A stretch of 64,000 bases of DNA from Membranipora membranacea (GCA_914767715.1 OU612074.1:2741501-2805500); one strand, 5' to 3'. Positions 12,610 through 24,478 are shown, counted from the first letter of the stretch. Translations and numbers: made by a program. The notes: generated from the sequence alone by a model not told the origin.

Positions 12610-13073
12610 TAATAAATGTAATATTATGATATGAGGATTGCCTACCCACGATCAGTGAGAAGGCTCGCTAATCAATATGAATGAAAAATGCTTCCAACTC
12701 CAATATTCATCAAATTGTTAAGACCCTTTTATTCAGGCTTCTTTGATTCTTGCACCAAACACACCCGGATGAGGAGGTATAGTTGCGAGAATTTCAGTTA
12801 ACCTCTTTATGCTGAATCTCATACCTCCACCGGAGCATAGAAAATCCCAAAGTCTAACTTACATAAAAAGTTTCAAATAGACACAGAATGGCAAGCAGGT
12901 CTGTCCAGTATATGGTTACCTTATTTTTTATTTTTTTATTTATAATATTTATATTTATAATATTTATAAGTGTCCTTTTACTCTTCCAGACTAACACCGA
13001 GGATGATGACGCTGAGTATTACGGGGATGATTATGATAGAGTAGCTGAAGACTGGGAGGATCTGCATCTCTGA

Positions 13074-13778
13074 TTGGGCGTAAATCTTTGAATTGAGAAA
13101 AGTAGTTGTGACCATGCGGATCTACTCGACCCGTGCCAGCGAATTTACTTTTATTTGGATGGTAATTTTTATAACTTTGATATTTTAGATTTTAACTGTT
13201 GGAGCACAAAGTAAAGCTCTATTACTTTGCCGGGTATCCCTGCACAGTATCATATTACAGAGTATCGATATTTTCATCAGTGAACAGATTGATCTATTTA
13301 TTTGACTATGATTCTGACTCTCAGCACTGTCCGCATGAGTGAAAATAGAATAACTGTTTGATATTAAATAGAACATTGTACCTATAGCTTTTTTTTATTT
13401 GGGAACACTTTTATCACTCTAGCTTGTCACTAACCACCACTAACAGCACCTCTAACCTTGATATTTTTGCCATATTTTCATATTTTAATACATTAGGAGA
13501 TCTTAGGCAGCATGACTTGTTTGCACTAATCTAACAGAGAAAAAACATAGTTTGATGTTACCAGATTTATTGAGGTCGACAATTTAGTGAGAAAAGCAAG
13601 GTCAAGCTGATGCTTTCCTGAATAAAATCAAACAGACCAATTACAAGATGGAGTCTATGATATATTTGTCACTTTGTACTCACACGCTGTTTCCAATGCA
13701 CAGTAAAGGCAGCAAAGAGCCATCAAAAATAAAATAAAACCAAGCAGTGAAAAACTTTATTGACCGCATTTGTTAGTC
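13074..13778. other. 3' flank of A1, duplicated elsewhere
   Basis: No gene seen. The stretch recurs after F1 (23568-24295), F2 (38762-39465) and A3 (60674-61482). It contains a segment around the sequence gccgggtatccctg that was inverted in the A3 copy. Confidence 0.6.
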
Positions 13779-14283
13779 TTAAATGACCTTCTTACATTTA
13801 AGACACCGATACCTACCTGCTTGGGCATTTATTGGGTGTTTGCAGTGAGAGCAAACCTTATAATCTCAACACAGGATTGTTGAGTTGTCCTTCTTCGACC
13901 ATTATTATCATACCGCTGAGTTGCTCCTGCTCCCTCAACAACTCGAGAAGGTATATTGAATCCGCCGTCTTTGTCATGATAGCTTATTCCCCTATTATAC
14001 TGTTAAAATAATCAGAGCATGGTTGAGTTTGTCCCGCTAGACGGGATGAGGACAATCTTGTTTTTGTGGAAGTAACACCCTAGCTATACCAGGCTGAGTG
14101 AAATTTTACTGTGATCGCGGTTGTTATTCTTTTCATCGGCTGTAAATCCTGGTCACTCTTCCCAATAACCATATTTCCAAATATGAAGTCCAATGAACCA
14201 GCAATAATCTTTTCCTTTTTTATTATTGTACAATCAGACGTCAAAAAATTTGAGATTGCATGATACCTACCAAGTCGCAGCAC
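13779..14283 (-). pseudogene. Zinc-ribbon gene relic (type II, copy 1)
   Basis: Two - strand blocks. The upstream block (14283 to about 14085) reads LGRYHAISNF, then GSLDFIFGNMV and PMKRITTAITVKFHSAW. The downstream block follows an AACAG acceptor (about 14005) and reads YNRGISYHDKDGGFNIPS, then a shifted frame, then VCSHCKHPINAQ and RCLKCKKVI with a TAA at 13781-13779. It matches the exon at 32423-32701 in layout (IP stretch, KH-N, then two CxxC pairs). A 2-bp length difference from the copy at 61.5 kb shifts the frame near RYD, and a TGA stands before DYKVCSHC in both. Function unknown; zinc binding is inferred from the cysteine pairs. Confidence 0.55.
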
Positions 14284-14630
14284 TGAGTTACATTGTTGTT
14301 TGGTTATCTAAGATTTAAGTCTACCAGACACAGATTTAAAAACGACAAATGTAAAATGAGTGACTGATAATGCAATAGCTATCGATCCCAAATCAACATC
14401 GATGATAGAATATTCCAGATTGAAGTGAACAGTGATTTTATTAGTTTTACTCACCGTTCTACTTCTTTTTTTTGTTCTCTGTTTATTGTCTAAGTAATTA
14501 AAATTTAGTAGGTAAGATTAAAAATGAAAAACAATAAAAAACAAAAGGAGTGCCAGATATTCCGAGACTAGAGTTGGGGCAATCCTGTTCCTCCACGCGG
14601 CCGACGCAGACCACCGCAGATCCAGGCCCC

Positions 14631-15140
14631 TCACGGAGCCGGAGTCGATACTTCATCCCAGAGGCGAGCCGCCAGGGCTCCCTTGAAGGCATGCAGAGGA
14701 AGATCAAGCATACCCAGAGCATAGCCAGATAGCAGCTCAACACCAGAGTAGAATATCGATCTCCTCCCCTTTTCAGTTTTAATTTGAGGTAGTTTTAAAA
14801 TTTTGGATTTGTTTCTAGTATTACAATCATGGTAAATTTTCAGAGTTTTCAATAAATTTTCATCATTCATTAGCAGATTATACATGAAAACAATTAATCG
14901 ATACTTGAAAAGCATATTTATAGGCATAATATAGAATTCTCGAAATTTATATGTAATCGAAGAATTTGGTGGTTTTTTAAAAATAACTCTCAGTGCCTTT
15001 TTTTGGCACACTAGGACTTGCAACAAAGCGGCATCGGAAGCGTGACCCCAGAATTCCAGTCCATATAAAATGTGGGGGTAAATGAAAGTATAAAAGACAT
15101 TGATCATCAATTTTTGGTCTAGGGAGTCCGATAGACACAC
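14631..15140 (-). pseudogene. LINE ORF2 C-terminal (post-RT) fragment
   Basis: The frame includes YTFIYPHILYGLEFWG and LVCQKKALRVIF, the region that follows the RT catalytic domain in CR1/Jockey-type elements, and runs to LWDEVSTPAP and a stop. The fragment is joined directly to the endonuclease part. It matches 62646-62350 in copy 2. Confidence 0.6.
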
Positions 15141-15550
15141 AGCGCCTTAAAGAGCCTGGATCCACGATAAGCAACCTCGGCCAGCAGTGATTCAGCACCA
15201 TGCAACAGCACCACCTCAACTCTAGCCTCAAATTTCTGGTTGATATATATACAAACACCCCCGCAACGGGTGGTTTTACGTGAGCTACAAAATAAATTAC
15301 AACCAGGCAAGTTAAACTGGTCAGTATAATCATCAGGTAAAAGCCATGTTTCGCTGAGAACAATACATGAAAATTCTACGTCTAGCTTTGATAAAAACAA
15401 CTGAAGCAGATCAAACTTATCAGTCAGACTCCTAATATTCAGATGCAATAGTGAAAATGCTCTATGGAAGACAAAATCATTAATACATTCAGGTTTGACT
15501 CGTGACAAATGCTCAACATATTGATCAACATTCGGTGTGTGAGGCGCCAT
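15119..15550 (-). pseudogene. LINE ORF2 N-terminal endonuclease (APE type), truncated
   Basis: Starts MAPHTPNVDQYVEHL and carries LLHLNIRSLTDKFDLLQLF, then CIVLSETWL, the typical opening of an apurinic-like endonuclease with the N and E active-site regions. GGVCIYINQ follows. The frame breaks off after KALCVYRTP, where the YRPP-like stretch of the endonuclease would come, and continues as C-terminal ORF2 sequence in another frame. The catalytic D/H region and the RT are missing, so it cannot act alone. Confidence 0.65.
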
Positions 15551-15599
15551 ACTGTGTAAATGTTCCTGTGTAGTTGGTTTTTACTCAGGAGTGTAACTT

Positions 15600-16058
15600 C
15601 TACTTTAGCTTCGAGAGGTCAGCACTTGATGTTATTTGCAGGACGTCACTGTTGCTATCCTTCTTCATGTAGATGTTGCCGTGATATGTCCAGATGCTTC
15701 GATAATTTAGCGCCTTACGCCTCTCGAGGGCCTGGCGGAATAGCTCATGCTGCTTCTCATCCAATACTTCATTGATATATATATTTTTTTTATCACCACT
15801 GAGTCCGAGAGATTTAGTTGTGATTCCTTTCGTCTGGAGTTGTCTTTTTGCTTTATATAACTTGTCTCTCATTATCTGGGAATGGAACTCCACGTAAATG
15901 TTTCTGTTCTTGGTACGATACGCTTTTATAAGGTCTGCTTCTGTAATGCTGACTTCCATTTTGGCAGCTAGCGCAGTAACGATAGCAAGGGGTTTTTCAT
16001 GTGGTGTAACAGGTATGCCAGATAATGTTAGATCGAGGTAAGACTTCTCTTTGTGCAT
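15600..16058 (-). CDS. LINE ORF1-like protein
   Basis: 152 codons open from MHKEKSYLDLTLSG. The stretch IVTALAAKMEVSITEADLIKAYRT, with YVEFHSQIMRDKLY and IYINEVLDEKQHELFRQA, resembles the nucleic-acid-binding ORF1 proteins that precede endonuclease/RT frames in CR1/Jockey-like LINEs. It is immediately upstream of the endonuclease frame on the same strand. The family call rests on layout and general resemblance; the exact clade is not fixed. The copy at 63341-62985 is shorter and diverged. Confidence 0.5.
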   Translation of the reverse strand: MHKEKSYLDLTLSGIPVTPHEKPLAIVTALAAKMEVSITEADLIKAYRTKNRNIYVEFHSQIMRDKLYKAKRQLQTKGITTKSLGLSGDKKNIYINEVLDEKQHELFRQALERRKALNYRSIWTYHGNIYMKKDSNSDVLQITSSADLSKLK

Positions 16059-16403
16059 CTTATCGGGTCTGAAAATGTCAATATAACACTCAATATCATA
16101 AAAGTTATTAATATATACACTTTACCCATTATAGGTTATGCAACTTTCTTCTTGGGGATAACCCTCCTAGGACAGGTTCCTGTATATAGGAAGTATTAAG
16201 CCAGCACACATGAGTCTATATTGGCCATAATGATGGTCATGCTTTTTATATACCACCGAATGAACTGAACAACAACAACAACGAACTCTGAATTAGGGAT
16301 TATTTTTTTTTTAGTATTAGGTTTCTGCGATAATTAATTGATAATCAATCAAATTATTTCAAACGTGATAAAAAACGCAGCGGTGTGGTCTGTAAGTCCA
16401 TGC

Positions 16404-16498
16404 ATGAGCGCCAAGACTAGAGTAGCGACCACCCAATTGAAGAAAACTCAGACCAACCCGGTTCGCCCAGATGAGCAGATGATTAAAGAAGCAGTCAG
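16404..16498 (+). other. Possible first exon, unrecognised
   Basis: An ATG opens a frame MSAKTRVATTQLKK ... PDEQMIKEAVR that stops at an AG/GTTAGC donor-like site. The copy at 63784-63878 keeps the frame with one visible amino-acid change (T to I). No continuing exon was found on the + strand. It may be a true short exon or chance. Confidence 0.25.
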
Positions 16499-16728
16499 GT
16501 TAGCAGCATATATATGACTGCTATTGGAAAACAGTAGATTTGGGCTGGCACTCAAGAGACCTCGCAACGAGTCCCTAATGCCGTTGAGAGGTGTTACTCC
16601 CGAAAGATGTCCTTCTATGTGCCTTAATTAAATCATTACACACCAGATTACCCAAAACTGTTAAGACATGTCAGAGGTAGAGAAAATTTGTTTTCAGCTT
16701 AAAGATCAAGAAATTTTGCATGAGTTAC

Positions 16729-19700
16729 TTACTCCTGGTAATCCCTAGTCAGAATCTGCGGGTCCACATTTACTAAGACACACCTCTGCCAGCTACAACA
16801 ACATTGCAATACAAACGATATAAAAATGTTAATTGATTACTATTGTAGAATGATCTCAGAACAGAGCTATGTAAGTGTCCATTATCTCAGCAGCTCCGCA
16901 TACAGGACTGGTCAAGTTAGATCTAAGTTTCCTGCCTGTTCTGTTGACAAGTTTTTAACAAAACCACTATGTCAAGGTCAAGGTTTAATCAGTAGATTAG
17001 GAGCATGTGATGAATAATTCAGGTGAAATGGGTCAATAGATAGACTTTTGTGGGTTGCCCACCAGTTCTTCTCTGATTTAATGAGGAGTACGGTCAACAG
17101 ATAGACTGTGATTAAAAGGTAGGGAATTTGACAGTCGCCCACAAGTTCTTCTCAAATACCATTTAGGTCGACGCTGCTTTGATTAACGAGTTTTTAGAGA
17201 ATCATACAATCAAATTTGAGTGATTCACCTGTTCTCTTCAAGAAACCTTTTCCTGATTATATCTACTTCTTTTTTAGGGTCACGGATACACAGCTGATGA
17301 TACGTGCTTCCTTTCATTATCTGTGCCAGATTGAGATCATATTCCACCTCCAGCAACTCGAGTAAATCGATGATGTCACTGTGAAAGTAAAACTTAAAGC
17401 TATATTTGTCTTTTTAAGCCACTTCGATACAATAACCCTCACCATAGAAAAGGTAGGGCAAAACACTTCTATCCAGAGGCTGACATCAGATCATTTGCAG
17501 TAGACCCAGAAGGTAGCCTATGTTGAAGTTAATCGATAGGAATGAAAACATTCACACATGCGTCTTTAAATCGGCTGGGGTTTGCCAATCTGGTATGCGA
17601 TTAACAGTGATATTATATTTGCACTTCAAGCCTCATCGCATCTACTGAAAGTCCTATATCAAGTCTGCAGGTCCTTGTTGGTGATGATGTCTTACCACTT
17701 ACTAGGTGACAGCTTGGAGCTGAGCGAAAGCGTGTACAGCTCCCATGTGTGGTGATTCACGATTTGGTATTTGTGTTTGCAGTTTATGGACACCGTCCAT
17801 ACATTGAAGAGCCGCAATGAGGTCCCTTCAAAGTAAGAGAAAACAGGACTGTGATTGTAGTTATTGTTTTTGGTATCCAATTAATGAGGGTTGGGTAAAA
17901 ATTATCTGGGACTTGGAGATATCCAGTAAAGAATGGTTATACTGGTGTACTTTATATATCAGTTACCGTGTATTCGTCTTCTGATTGCCTCATGGAAAGA
18001 CAAGCTGCCAAGTTCGAAAGAAAGTAAGGCTCACCAAGGGTCCCAGATATGGCCATGTATGCCCCAATAATCACAATACATACGCTAAGTTGATGGGGTG
18101 GCAATGATAAAGTAAAATGAGCACATGTCTTGGATTAGTGAATAGGAGGTTGCCTAATTAGTGCCAAAATTAAACTTATTATATTGTTATATACTTTGTT
18201 TGGGGATGGTGAGATGACGCAATAGCTGAGCAGACTAGCTTTTCGCTGACAGACAATTGGTGTCACAGGAGTTGTGGGTTTGAGTTCAACTGGGGGATCG
18301 TCAAGGTTTCTCAGAATGAAAAAACCTATTATCAATGATTAGAGCTACGGAAATGAACCAGAAACAAGTGAAATGAACAAATTTAAAATTTGAGCAAAGA
18401 AACTTAAATTTATGAAATTTTATGGAACATCCGTGGCTGCGTGTACAAGGCTAAGTCAAAACTTGTAGAACAATTTTAGGAGGTTTCAAGCATGTCATGA
18501 ATGCGCTGAACAATTTTTTTTTTTTTTCTTATTATTTTCACGTAGAATGAAATTAATTTCCATTGGAATTGGTGGATAATGTATATGAGCTTTACTTTTT
18601 GTCAAAATTTACATCATAAATTTGCTTACTACCACTGACTATAGACAACTTCAGTCTGCTTGCCGAGAACACAACAAATTTTTCGACCAGTAATTTGACC
18701 TCTAACTTTAATTAAGTTACGCTATGCTTCATCTCGAGTCGCCCACATTCAATACAAGAGGAACCAACCTCTATCTTGGTGGAAACTAAAACTCACTTAC
18801 ATTCTGGTTATGCGCGGTTGGGCATGGTGACACCAGTAGAATATCAAGGTCATCTTTAGTTGGTATCCTTCAGACCACTGAAGGCAGCCCTTTTTTTGTT
18901 CGTCAGTCAGCTGAAGAATATCCCTTACATCATCCCAAGTCCAAGGTTCTCCGTTCCTGTGGCTAGGATATAACCTCTCCATAATTTCATTGTCAGCTGG
19001 AACAATGCTCATCTTCATCTCACTCCCCTGCCGTTCTTTCACATTGAACTTGGTCTTTGCCATAGACGTTTTCAACTTAACAAAACAGTATAATGCAGTG
19101 CGAACTGTTAATCCACATGATAAAGAGCTGGGTTGGCGCAAGTCTTCCATCTAAAAGTGTAATTAATCGTTAGATGTTAGGTATACTTGCACAGTCACAC
19201 CTTACAGCTTCCTGGTCAAAAACTTTACTCAACCTCATCAACAATAACAACAAGCACACATTTTCTTTACATCACTATAAATCACTACAGAGGGTCCCAG
19301 CAATATGCCATGTACACTGTGTTGCATAGGGTGGCAATGGTGGAATGCAATGGGCTGTGGGATGAGAAAACATGACCCTGTGTAGTGAATAGCGGGCCTT
19401 GTAATTAGCGCCATCAACCCATTACATTTTTGGAAATAGTGAGATTGCGCAGGAGTGGTGGGTTCGAGCCACCAGCTTTCTTGGGTATAAGTTCTATGCA
19501 ACTATGCAATAGAATTGCTGTAAGTACCATGGTCCTATATAATCACTTCAAGGCTTTCTGCTAGCTAACATATAGTTAAAAATGATCACCAGCTGAGGTG
19601 AGATTAAGCGCAAAGAGACAAGTTTCGAGTAAATGTTCGAAATATATTAACTCTTCTAGTATTGAGGTCTAAAATTTGAGGACCTTAACCTGCCCTATAG

Positions 19701-22358
19701 AATCAAGGCAACAACAAAAAAGTGCCGATATAAATATGTGACAAGGCAACTATGCAAGCTTTAAAGTTTGACACACAGACCTCAAGTGTCATATTATTTC
19801 AGCTTTTGTATTTACCTGTGGCTGTAGGACATCACATTGTGTTTCGCCTTCTTCAAAGAACAACTTGAGAATCCTGACAGGCACCCTAACCCTACCAACT
19901 CTGTATTTCCTCCAGAACCTTTTACTGAAGTTGATGTATGGTCGCTCTATTGCAGAAAAAATCATATTCATGACTATTAAAGGAAAATAAGACTCCCTAT
20001 TGACCTTCTCAATTACAGTCAGCTATAATGCTTTACAGATAATCATATTATGGAAGGTGTGTTTTTCCGAGTGAATTTAAATCTTTTGCTAATGATCATT
20101 GAGTGCACATATCTAAAATACCTCCAGTACAAACACAGCTATGATCATGGCATCAGAAATGATGTGCAATATACTCAACTGTGAAACTTTAATTAATCAG
20201 ATTGACAAAGATGAGTATCTTCCTCCTTGCACATACCTTGCAAACTGCCAACAACGTCATTTGGATTGTACTCAGCGCCGTCTCCATCCTCATAACCATT
20301 TCCATCTTCAGCGTCGGTTCCAACTTCATCACTGTCTCCAACTTCAGCACTGTCTCCAACTTCAGCACTGTTTCCAACATCTCTCTGTCTTTGTCTCCCA
20401 TTTGGGTTGTACTCAGCTAGAATCTTATGCAACCTTTCACTGAGTTGTCTTTGGTTGTCTCCGTCTATGTCTCCATCTTCAGCGCCATCGCCATACTGGG
20501 TGCGGACCATATCCTCAACTGCTTGAGATTGATCTTTATACTACCAGCAAAGACGAAATATGAAGCACTGTGTCATCATCAATAATAAATTGTTTTGTAT
20601 TTGCATTTTAAACAAGTATGTCAAATAATATGTATTTATAAACATTTAGAAGAATTCTTTCTTACCAACTGGATGCGATGCCATGCTGTTTAGAAATTTG
20701 TGGACAGGGAAAATCAATAACGAACAAACAGTACTCACCGTATTTATGACCCTGATGTGATTTTCTATAGGGATCCCGACTCCGAATATAAAATGTTTCT
20801 TTTCTAAGAACTTCTGAATGGTCTTCCACGGGTCATGTTTTTCAGATCCGATTGTTAAGGCCAGAAGAGGCAGCAAATTAGAATGTATTTTATATTTGTC
20901 ACATAAATCTTTAGCATAATATATGTGTACTTTGACGTCACTGATCCTACAAGTATTAATCAAACATTGCGGACATGATAAAGCAAGCTGTATATTGTAT
21001 GCATGACCAATGAGTTGTTATAAATTTAATACAAATTCCCCACTGCTACTGATATAATATGATGCCTTCAGAAGCATCAGCCCAGTGACTTGTATAAACT
21101 CCCACTTATTGTCTCCCCTTGATCATATTTGTGCGATTGGTGGTCATTGATCCATAGGCATGTTCCATCTGTTGGTTCACCAGTAAGAATGCAATAGGGA
21201 TTTTCTGAGCGCTTCAACTGTTACTCACCAACATGAAATGCAAATCTAAAAGAAAGCCTAGAATGATTTGAGCAGAAGTATGTCTTACGGTTTTTTGAGT
21301 TCCTTGTTAAGCAGCTTTTCCATCAGCTCATTTGCCTGGATCACACCACCTTTTAAGTCACACAGTAAGAAATCGCTGTCATTACTGACTACAGGCCACC
21401 TGTGCTCACGGGCCAAACTTATGACCTTGGGATCAGCATCTCCATCTGCCATATATATCCTCACTGACTCCCGACTCCGCAGACAGTCTATGAAAACCTG
21501 CAGTGAATCAAAATTAATTTAAATGGCAGCAATATGCAATCTCCATTATGAATGAGGACAGTCAGGCTAAAAATTCAGTATCTCTTTCGTATTCCTGTTG
21601 TATCTGATGCTGGTGTTATGAGTCACAAAGAATGGCAATGCCAGGCAGCACTCACTGCCAGCTTAGAACAAGATACCTGGAGTTTTATTACAGGATCCTA
21701 AAAATTTCAACACAATTGTTTGGAAAGGTACCAAGGATGTTTAATTCTGGTTCATGCTCAAATAAAGTATATTTAATAACTAAAAGTCCAAATTACCAGG
21801 TAACTCGTCTGCTGCTGAAATAAAGTAATCAAAGGGGTCACTAAGACTCAGGTATTTGTGAGATCGGGAGAGGAATCGGATCAGAGACAATATACGAGGA
21901 ACAGTGCCTAACAAAGTAGCTTCATTCAGCTCCCAGCGGCATAAAGGTGACACTGCAAAACTCACCTTGGATGTCAGGCAGGATTGATAGGGCTTTCTAA
22001 CATCGATATCAGACCCGGTTGAGAGTTTCTTGATAGTCTGCAGATGTTGGTCACCACGTCTAAGTCGTCCCTCACTCTGATCTCTATCATACCCATCGAA
22101 CACAACATAGCTGATAACTTTGAGTTCCTCTAGAGCCTCGAAGAAGCGATCAACATCAGAAGCGTACAAATCATACTCTCCACCATATTTCCCTTTGTAT
22201 ATTTTATTGCTGTGATCGAAAAGATAAATCTTGAGATTGTTTCCATCAATAAGAATACTCCTTTGATCATCAGTATAACCCTCAAAGCATTCGGTCAGTT
22301 TTTTAAGTTGCCTCAGGCGTTGATTAGATACAAATTCACTCAAATATTTGACACCCAT
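16729..22358 (-). CDS. B1: asteroid/XPG-like nuclease, subfamily B, intact
   Basis: Nine exons on the - strand: 22358-21966, 21497-21289, 20946-20739, 20540-20237, 19946-19816, 19150-18801, 17825-17703, 17378-17229 and 16792-16729 (TAA). All borders are GT/AG, the phases fit, and the total is 1932 nt (643 aa). Start chosen at MGVKYLSEF because XPG N-domains begin at Met-Gly; an upstream in-frame ATG adds 19 residues. Seen: ILIDGNNL and VVFDGYD (N-region acids), MADGDADPKVISLA and NDSDFLLC (I-region acids), then LLPLLALTIGSEKHDPWKTI. Exon 4 is unlike A: acidic, with 6-residue AEVGDS-type repeats. Exons 5-8 align with A exons 6-9 (RILKLFF, LSCGLTVRTALY, FAQLQAV, KGSTYHQLC). ASTE1 relatives are structure-specific DNA nucleases linked to end joining; the substrate here is unknown. 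The last exon could also be spliced at GA/GTAAGT. Confidence 0.75.
18204..18300 (+). mobile_element. tRNA-derived SINE-like element in B1 intron 6
   Basis: An A-box-like TAGCTGAGCAGACTAGC and a B-box-like GGGTTTGAGTTCAAC at roughly tRNA spacing. It is antisense to B1. The matching segment of B2 is lost with the deletion there. Confidence 0.45.
19400..19490 (+). mobile_element. tRNA-derived SINE fragment in B1 intron 5
   Basis: B-box-like GGGTTCGAGCCACC near 19461, with an AGCTTTCTTGGGT tail. The counterpart in B2 is at about 34800-34900. Confidence 0.4.
20310..20380 (-). repeat. Coding 18-bp minisatellite in B1 exon 4
   Basis: Tandem 18-bp units encode AEVGDS-like hexapeptides within an acidic, Gly-rich segment. 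B2 (35635-35700) has more uniform units. Unit changes keep the frame. Confidence 0.75.
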
Positions 22359-22442
22359 AATACTAGGTGCACAATGCAAAGTTATACACTGCCTAATACA
22401 GTTGACTATCTTCATTAATTTAGGCTTGCCTTATCTCATGCA

Positions 22443-23567
22443 AAATATCAACAGATCCCAACTGAGAAACCAAAGGTATGCACAGTCTTTAAACTTGTAG
22501 TCTTAGGAATTATATTAGCCTAAATTCTTCGGACTCAAGAGCCAAGTTGTATATTGTAACAAACGTTTGCACCATGGTTGTTGGGTGTGCAGTAAAGGCA
22601 TAGAAAAATAACTCTTCATATTGTTCCTATTGGTCATTGAGACGCCCAAATCCAAGTGCTACAAGAGTTTTGTAGACCTAACTTAAAGCGTTATCAGTCC
22701 TAATCTGTTGGGACAATGTATAACTCAATTTCTGATATCTGATAAATATTTTAACATATTACAGGAAAGATAAAACAGCTGATTTGAATGACTACGAAGA
22801 CCTTGGGATGGTAAGTCTGATTACTGCTGTTATCTCATGACCTTGACCTTGTCACACTTAGCCTGAGTTTAGTTGAGGACTAGGCTCTTGCCAAATCGGG
22901 TAGTAAATTATCAGTCAGGTGCTCAAGATCCAATTCAATTAACCCAATCATTACAATGCAAATAAAAGATTCAGGAATATAAGCTGTTTCTTGCATTTTG
23001 GACACCTCTTTGCAAGAGAATTTATTTTCTTTTTGCAGTAGGGACAATTTTTCCATATTTTTACTGGACCACACCGTCTCATGGGATTATGCTTCTTCCT
23101 GCTCTAATAAATTTAATATTATGATATTAGGATTGCCTACCCACGATCAGTGAGAAGGCTCGCGAATCAATATGAATGAAAAATGCTTACAGCTCCAATA
23201 TTTATCAAATTGTTAAGACCCTTTTATTCAGGCTTCTTTGATTCTTGCACCAAACACACCCGGATGAGGAGGTATAGTTGCGAGAATTTCAGTTAACCTC
23301 TTTATGCTGAATCTCATACCTCCACCGGAGCATAGAAAATCCCAAGTCTAACTTACATGAAAAGTTTCAAATAGACACAGAATGGCAAGCAGGTCTGTCC
23401 AGTATATGGTTACCTTATTTTTTATTTTTTTATTTATAATATTTATATTTATAATATTTATAAGTGTCCTTTTACTCTTCCAGACTAACACCCAGGATGA
23501 TGACGCTGAGTATTACGGGGATGATTATGATAGAGTAGCTGAAGACTGGGAGGATCTGCATCTCTGA
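22443..23567 (+). pseudogene. F1: 3'-end fragment of an A gene
   Basis: Starts in the middle of A exon 10 (from about 22443 to its donor at 22475), then keeps exon 11 (22765-22810) and exon 12 (23484-23567, TGA) with their introns, almost identical to A1 and A3. It abuts the upstream side of B1, with the breakpoint about 70 bp before the B1 ATG. F2 at 37.8 kb has the same junction, so the breakage happened once and was then duplicated. No 5' exons, so not a gene on its own. Confidence 0.8.
22971..23103 (-). pseudogene. Zinc-ribbon exon remnant in F1
   Basis: Same antisense fragment as at 12468-12609, with CGPVK and the two CxxC pairs, inside the F1 copy of intron 11. Confidence 0.5.
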
Positions 23568-23848
23568 TTGGGCGTAAATCTTTGAATTGAGAAAAGTAGT
23601 TGTGACCATGCGGATCTACTCGACCCGTGCCAGCGAATTTACTTTTATTTGGATGGTAATTTTTATAACTTTGATATTTTAGATTTAAACTCTATTACTT
23701 TGCCGGGTATCCGTGCACAGTATCATATTACAGAGTATCGATATTTTCATCAGTGAACAGATTGATCTATTTATTTGACTATGATTCTGACTCTCAGCAC
23801 TGTCCGCATGAGTGAAAATAGAATAACTGTATGATATTAAAGAGAACA

Positions 23849-23909
23849 TTGTACTTGTACTTGTACTTGTACTTGTACTTGTACTTGTACTTGTACTTGT
23901 ACTTGTACT
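23849..23909. repeat. Hexanucleotide microsatellite (TTGTAC)n
   Basis: About ten tandem units at the F1 3' flank. The F2 flank (39063-39077) has only about two, so the expansion is local and recent. Confidence 0.9.
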
Positions 23910-24478
23910 AGCTTGTCACTAACCACCACTAAGAGCACCTCTAACCTTGATATGTTTGCCATATTTTCATGTTTTAATACATAAGGAGATCTTAGGCAGC
24001 ATGACTTGTTTGCACTAATCTAACGGAGAAAAAACATAGTTTGATGTTACCAGATTTATTGAGGTCGACAATTTAGTGAGAAAAGCAAGGTCAAGCTGAT
24101 GCTTTCCTGAATAAAACCAAACAGACCAATTACAAGATGGAGTCTATGATATATTTGTCACTTTGTATTCACACGCTGTCTCCAATGCACATGAGTCTTT
24201 ACTACAGTGAGGCAGCAAAGCCGGTGGGACGGTGAGCCATCAAAAATAAAATAAAACCAAGCAGTGAAAAACTTTATTGACCGCATTTGTTAGTCGCGAA
24301 TTTGCCTATTGCAGTGCAGCGTTGCAAAGAAACAAAAGAATAAAATACCTATAATCAATACTATGTGCAGGCTGCGGGGTTTTAACCTACTATTTTACCT
24401 ACTATTTTACCTACGACCTAATGTGGCTTTACTTCTCTGAATAAACCAATGAACTAAACCCAACTCTTATCAACTACA

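Larger units (their letters stand above)
7075..13073 (+). pseudogene. A1: asteroid/XPG-like nuclease gene, decayed copy
   Basis: Exons: 7075-7446, 7951-8123, 8731-8926, 9145-9237, fused 9571-9912, 10655-10757, 11097-11234, 11928-11981, 12271-12316 and 12990-13073 (TGA). Exon 1 starts MGVRYLAEF and has LVIDGNNL and IIFDGFD (XPG N-region acidic residues). Exon 2 has VVDGDADPAVMSLA and DDNDFLLC (I-region acidic residues). Exon 3 resembles the following helical part of ASTE1. Lesions relative to A2: a deletion joins exon 5 to the middle of exon 7 at about 9702 (junction homology AAG), removing exon 6; a 14-bp deletion near 9757 brings a TAG into frame; a 17-bp deletion at the end of exon 8 (near 10754) shifts the frame. 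The first five exons remain open, so a truncated protein with the catalytic N-terminus is still possible. Confidence 0.75.
14466..16130 (-). mobile_element. Internally deleted CR1-like LINE derivative, copy 1
   Basis: Reading the - strand: an ORF1-like frame (16058-15600), the start of an ORF2 endonuclease domain (15550 to about 15125), an abrupt jump to the end of ORF2 behind the reverse transcriptase (about 15140-14631), and a short 3' UTR ending in an A-rich stretch near 14466. The catalytic core of the reverse transcriptase is absent. The element lies in the duplicated block that recurs at 62.2-63.5 kb, where a further ~340 bp are missing. Confidence 0.7.

Noticed and set aside
12888-13073. 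Frame MASRSVQYMVTLFF with a hydrophobic run as a small membrane protein (also 23382, 38576)
   Set aside because: The hydrophobic part is the AT-rich intron before A exon 12; only the last 28 codons after the CCAG acceptor are coding.
20141-20443. + strand frames with LQLQHCLQ or TVSNFS repeats (also 35466-35762)
   Set aside because: Opposite-strand readings of the coding minisatellite of B exon 4.
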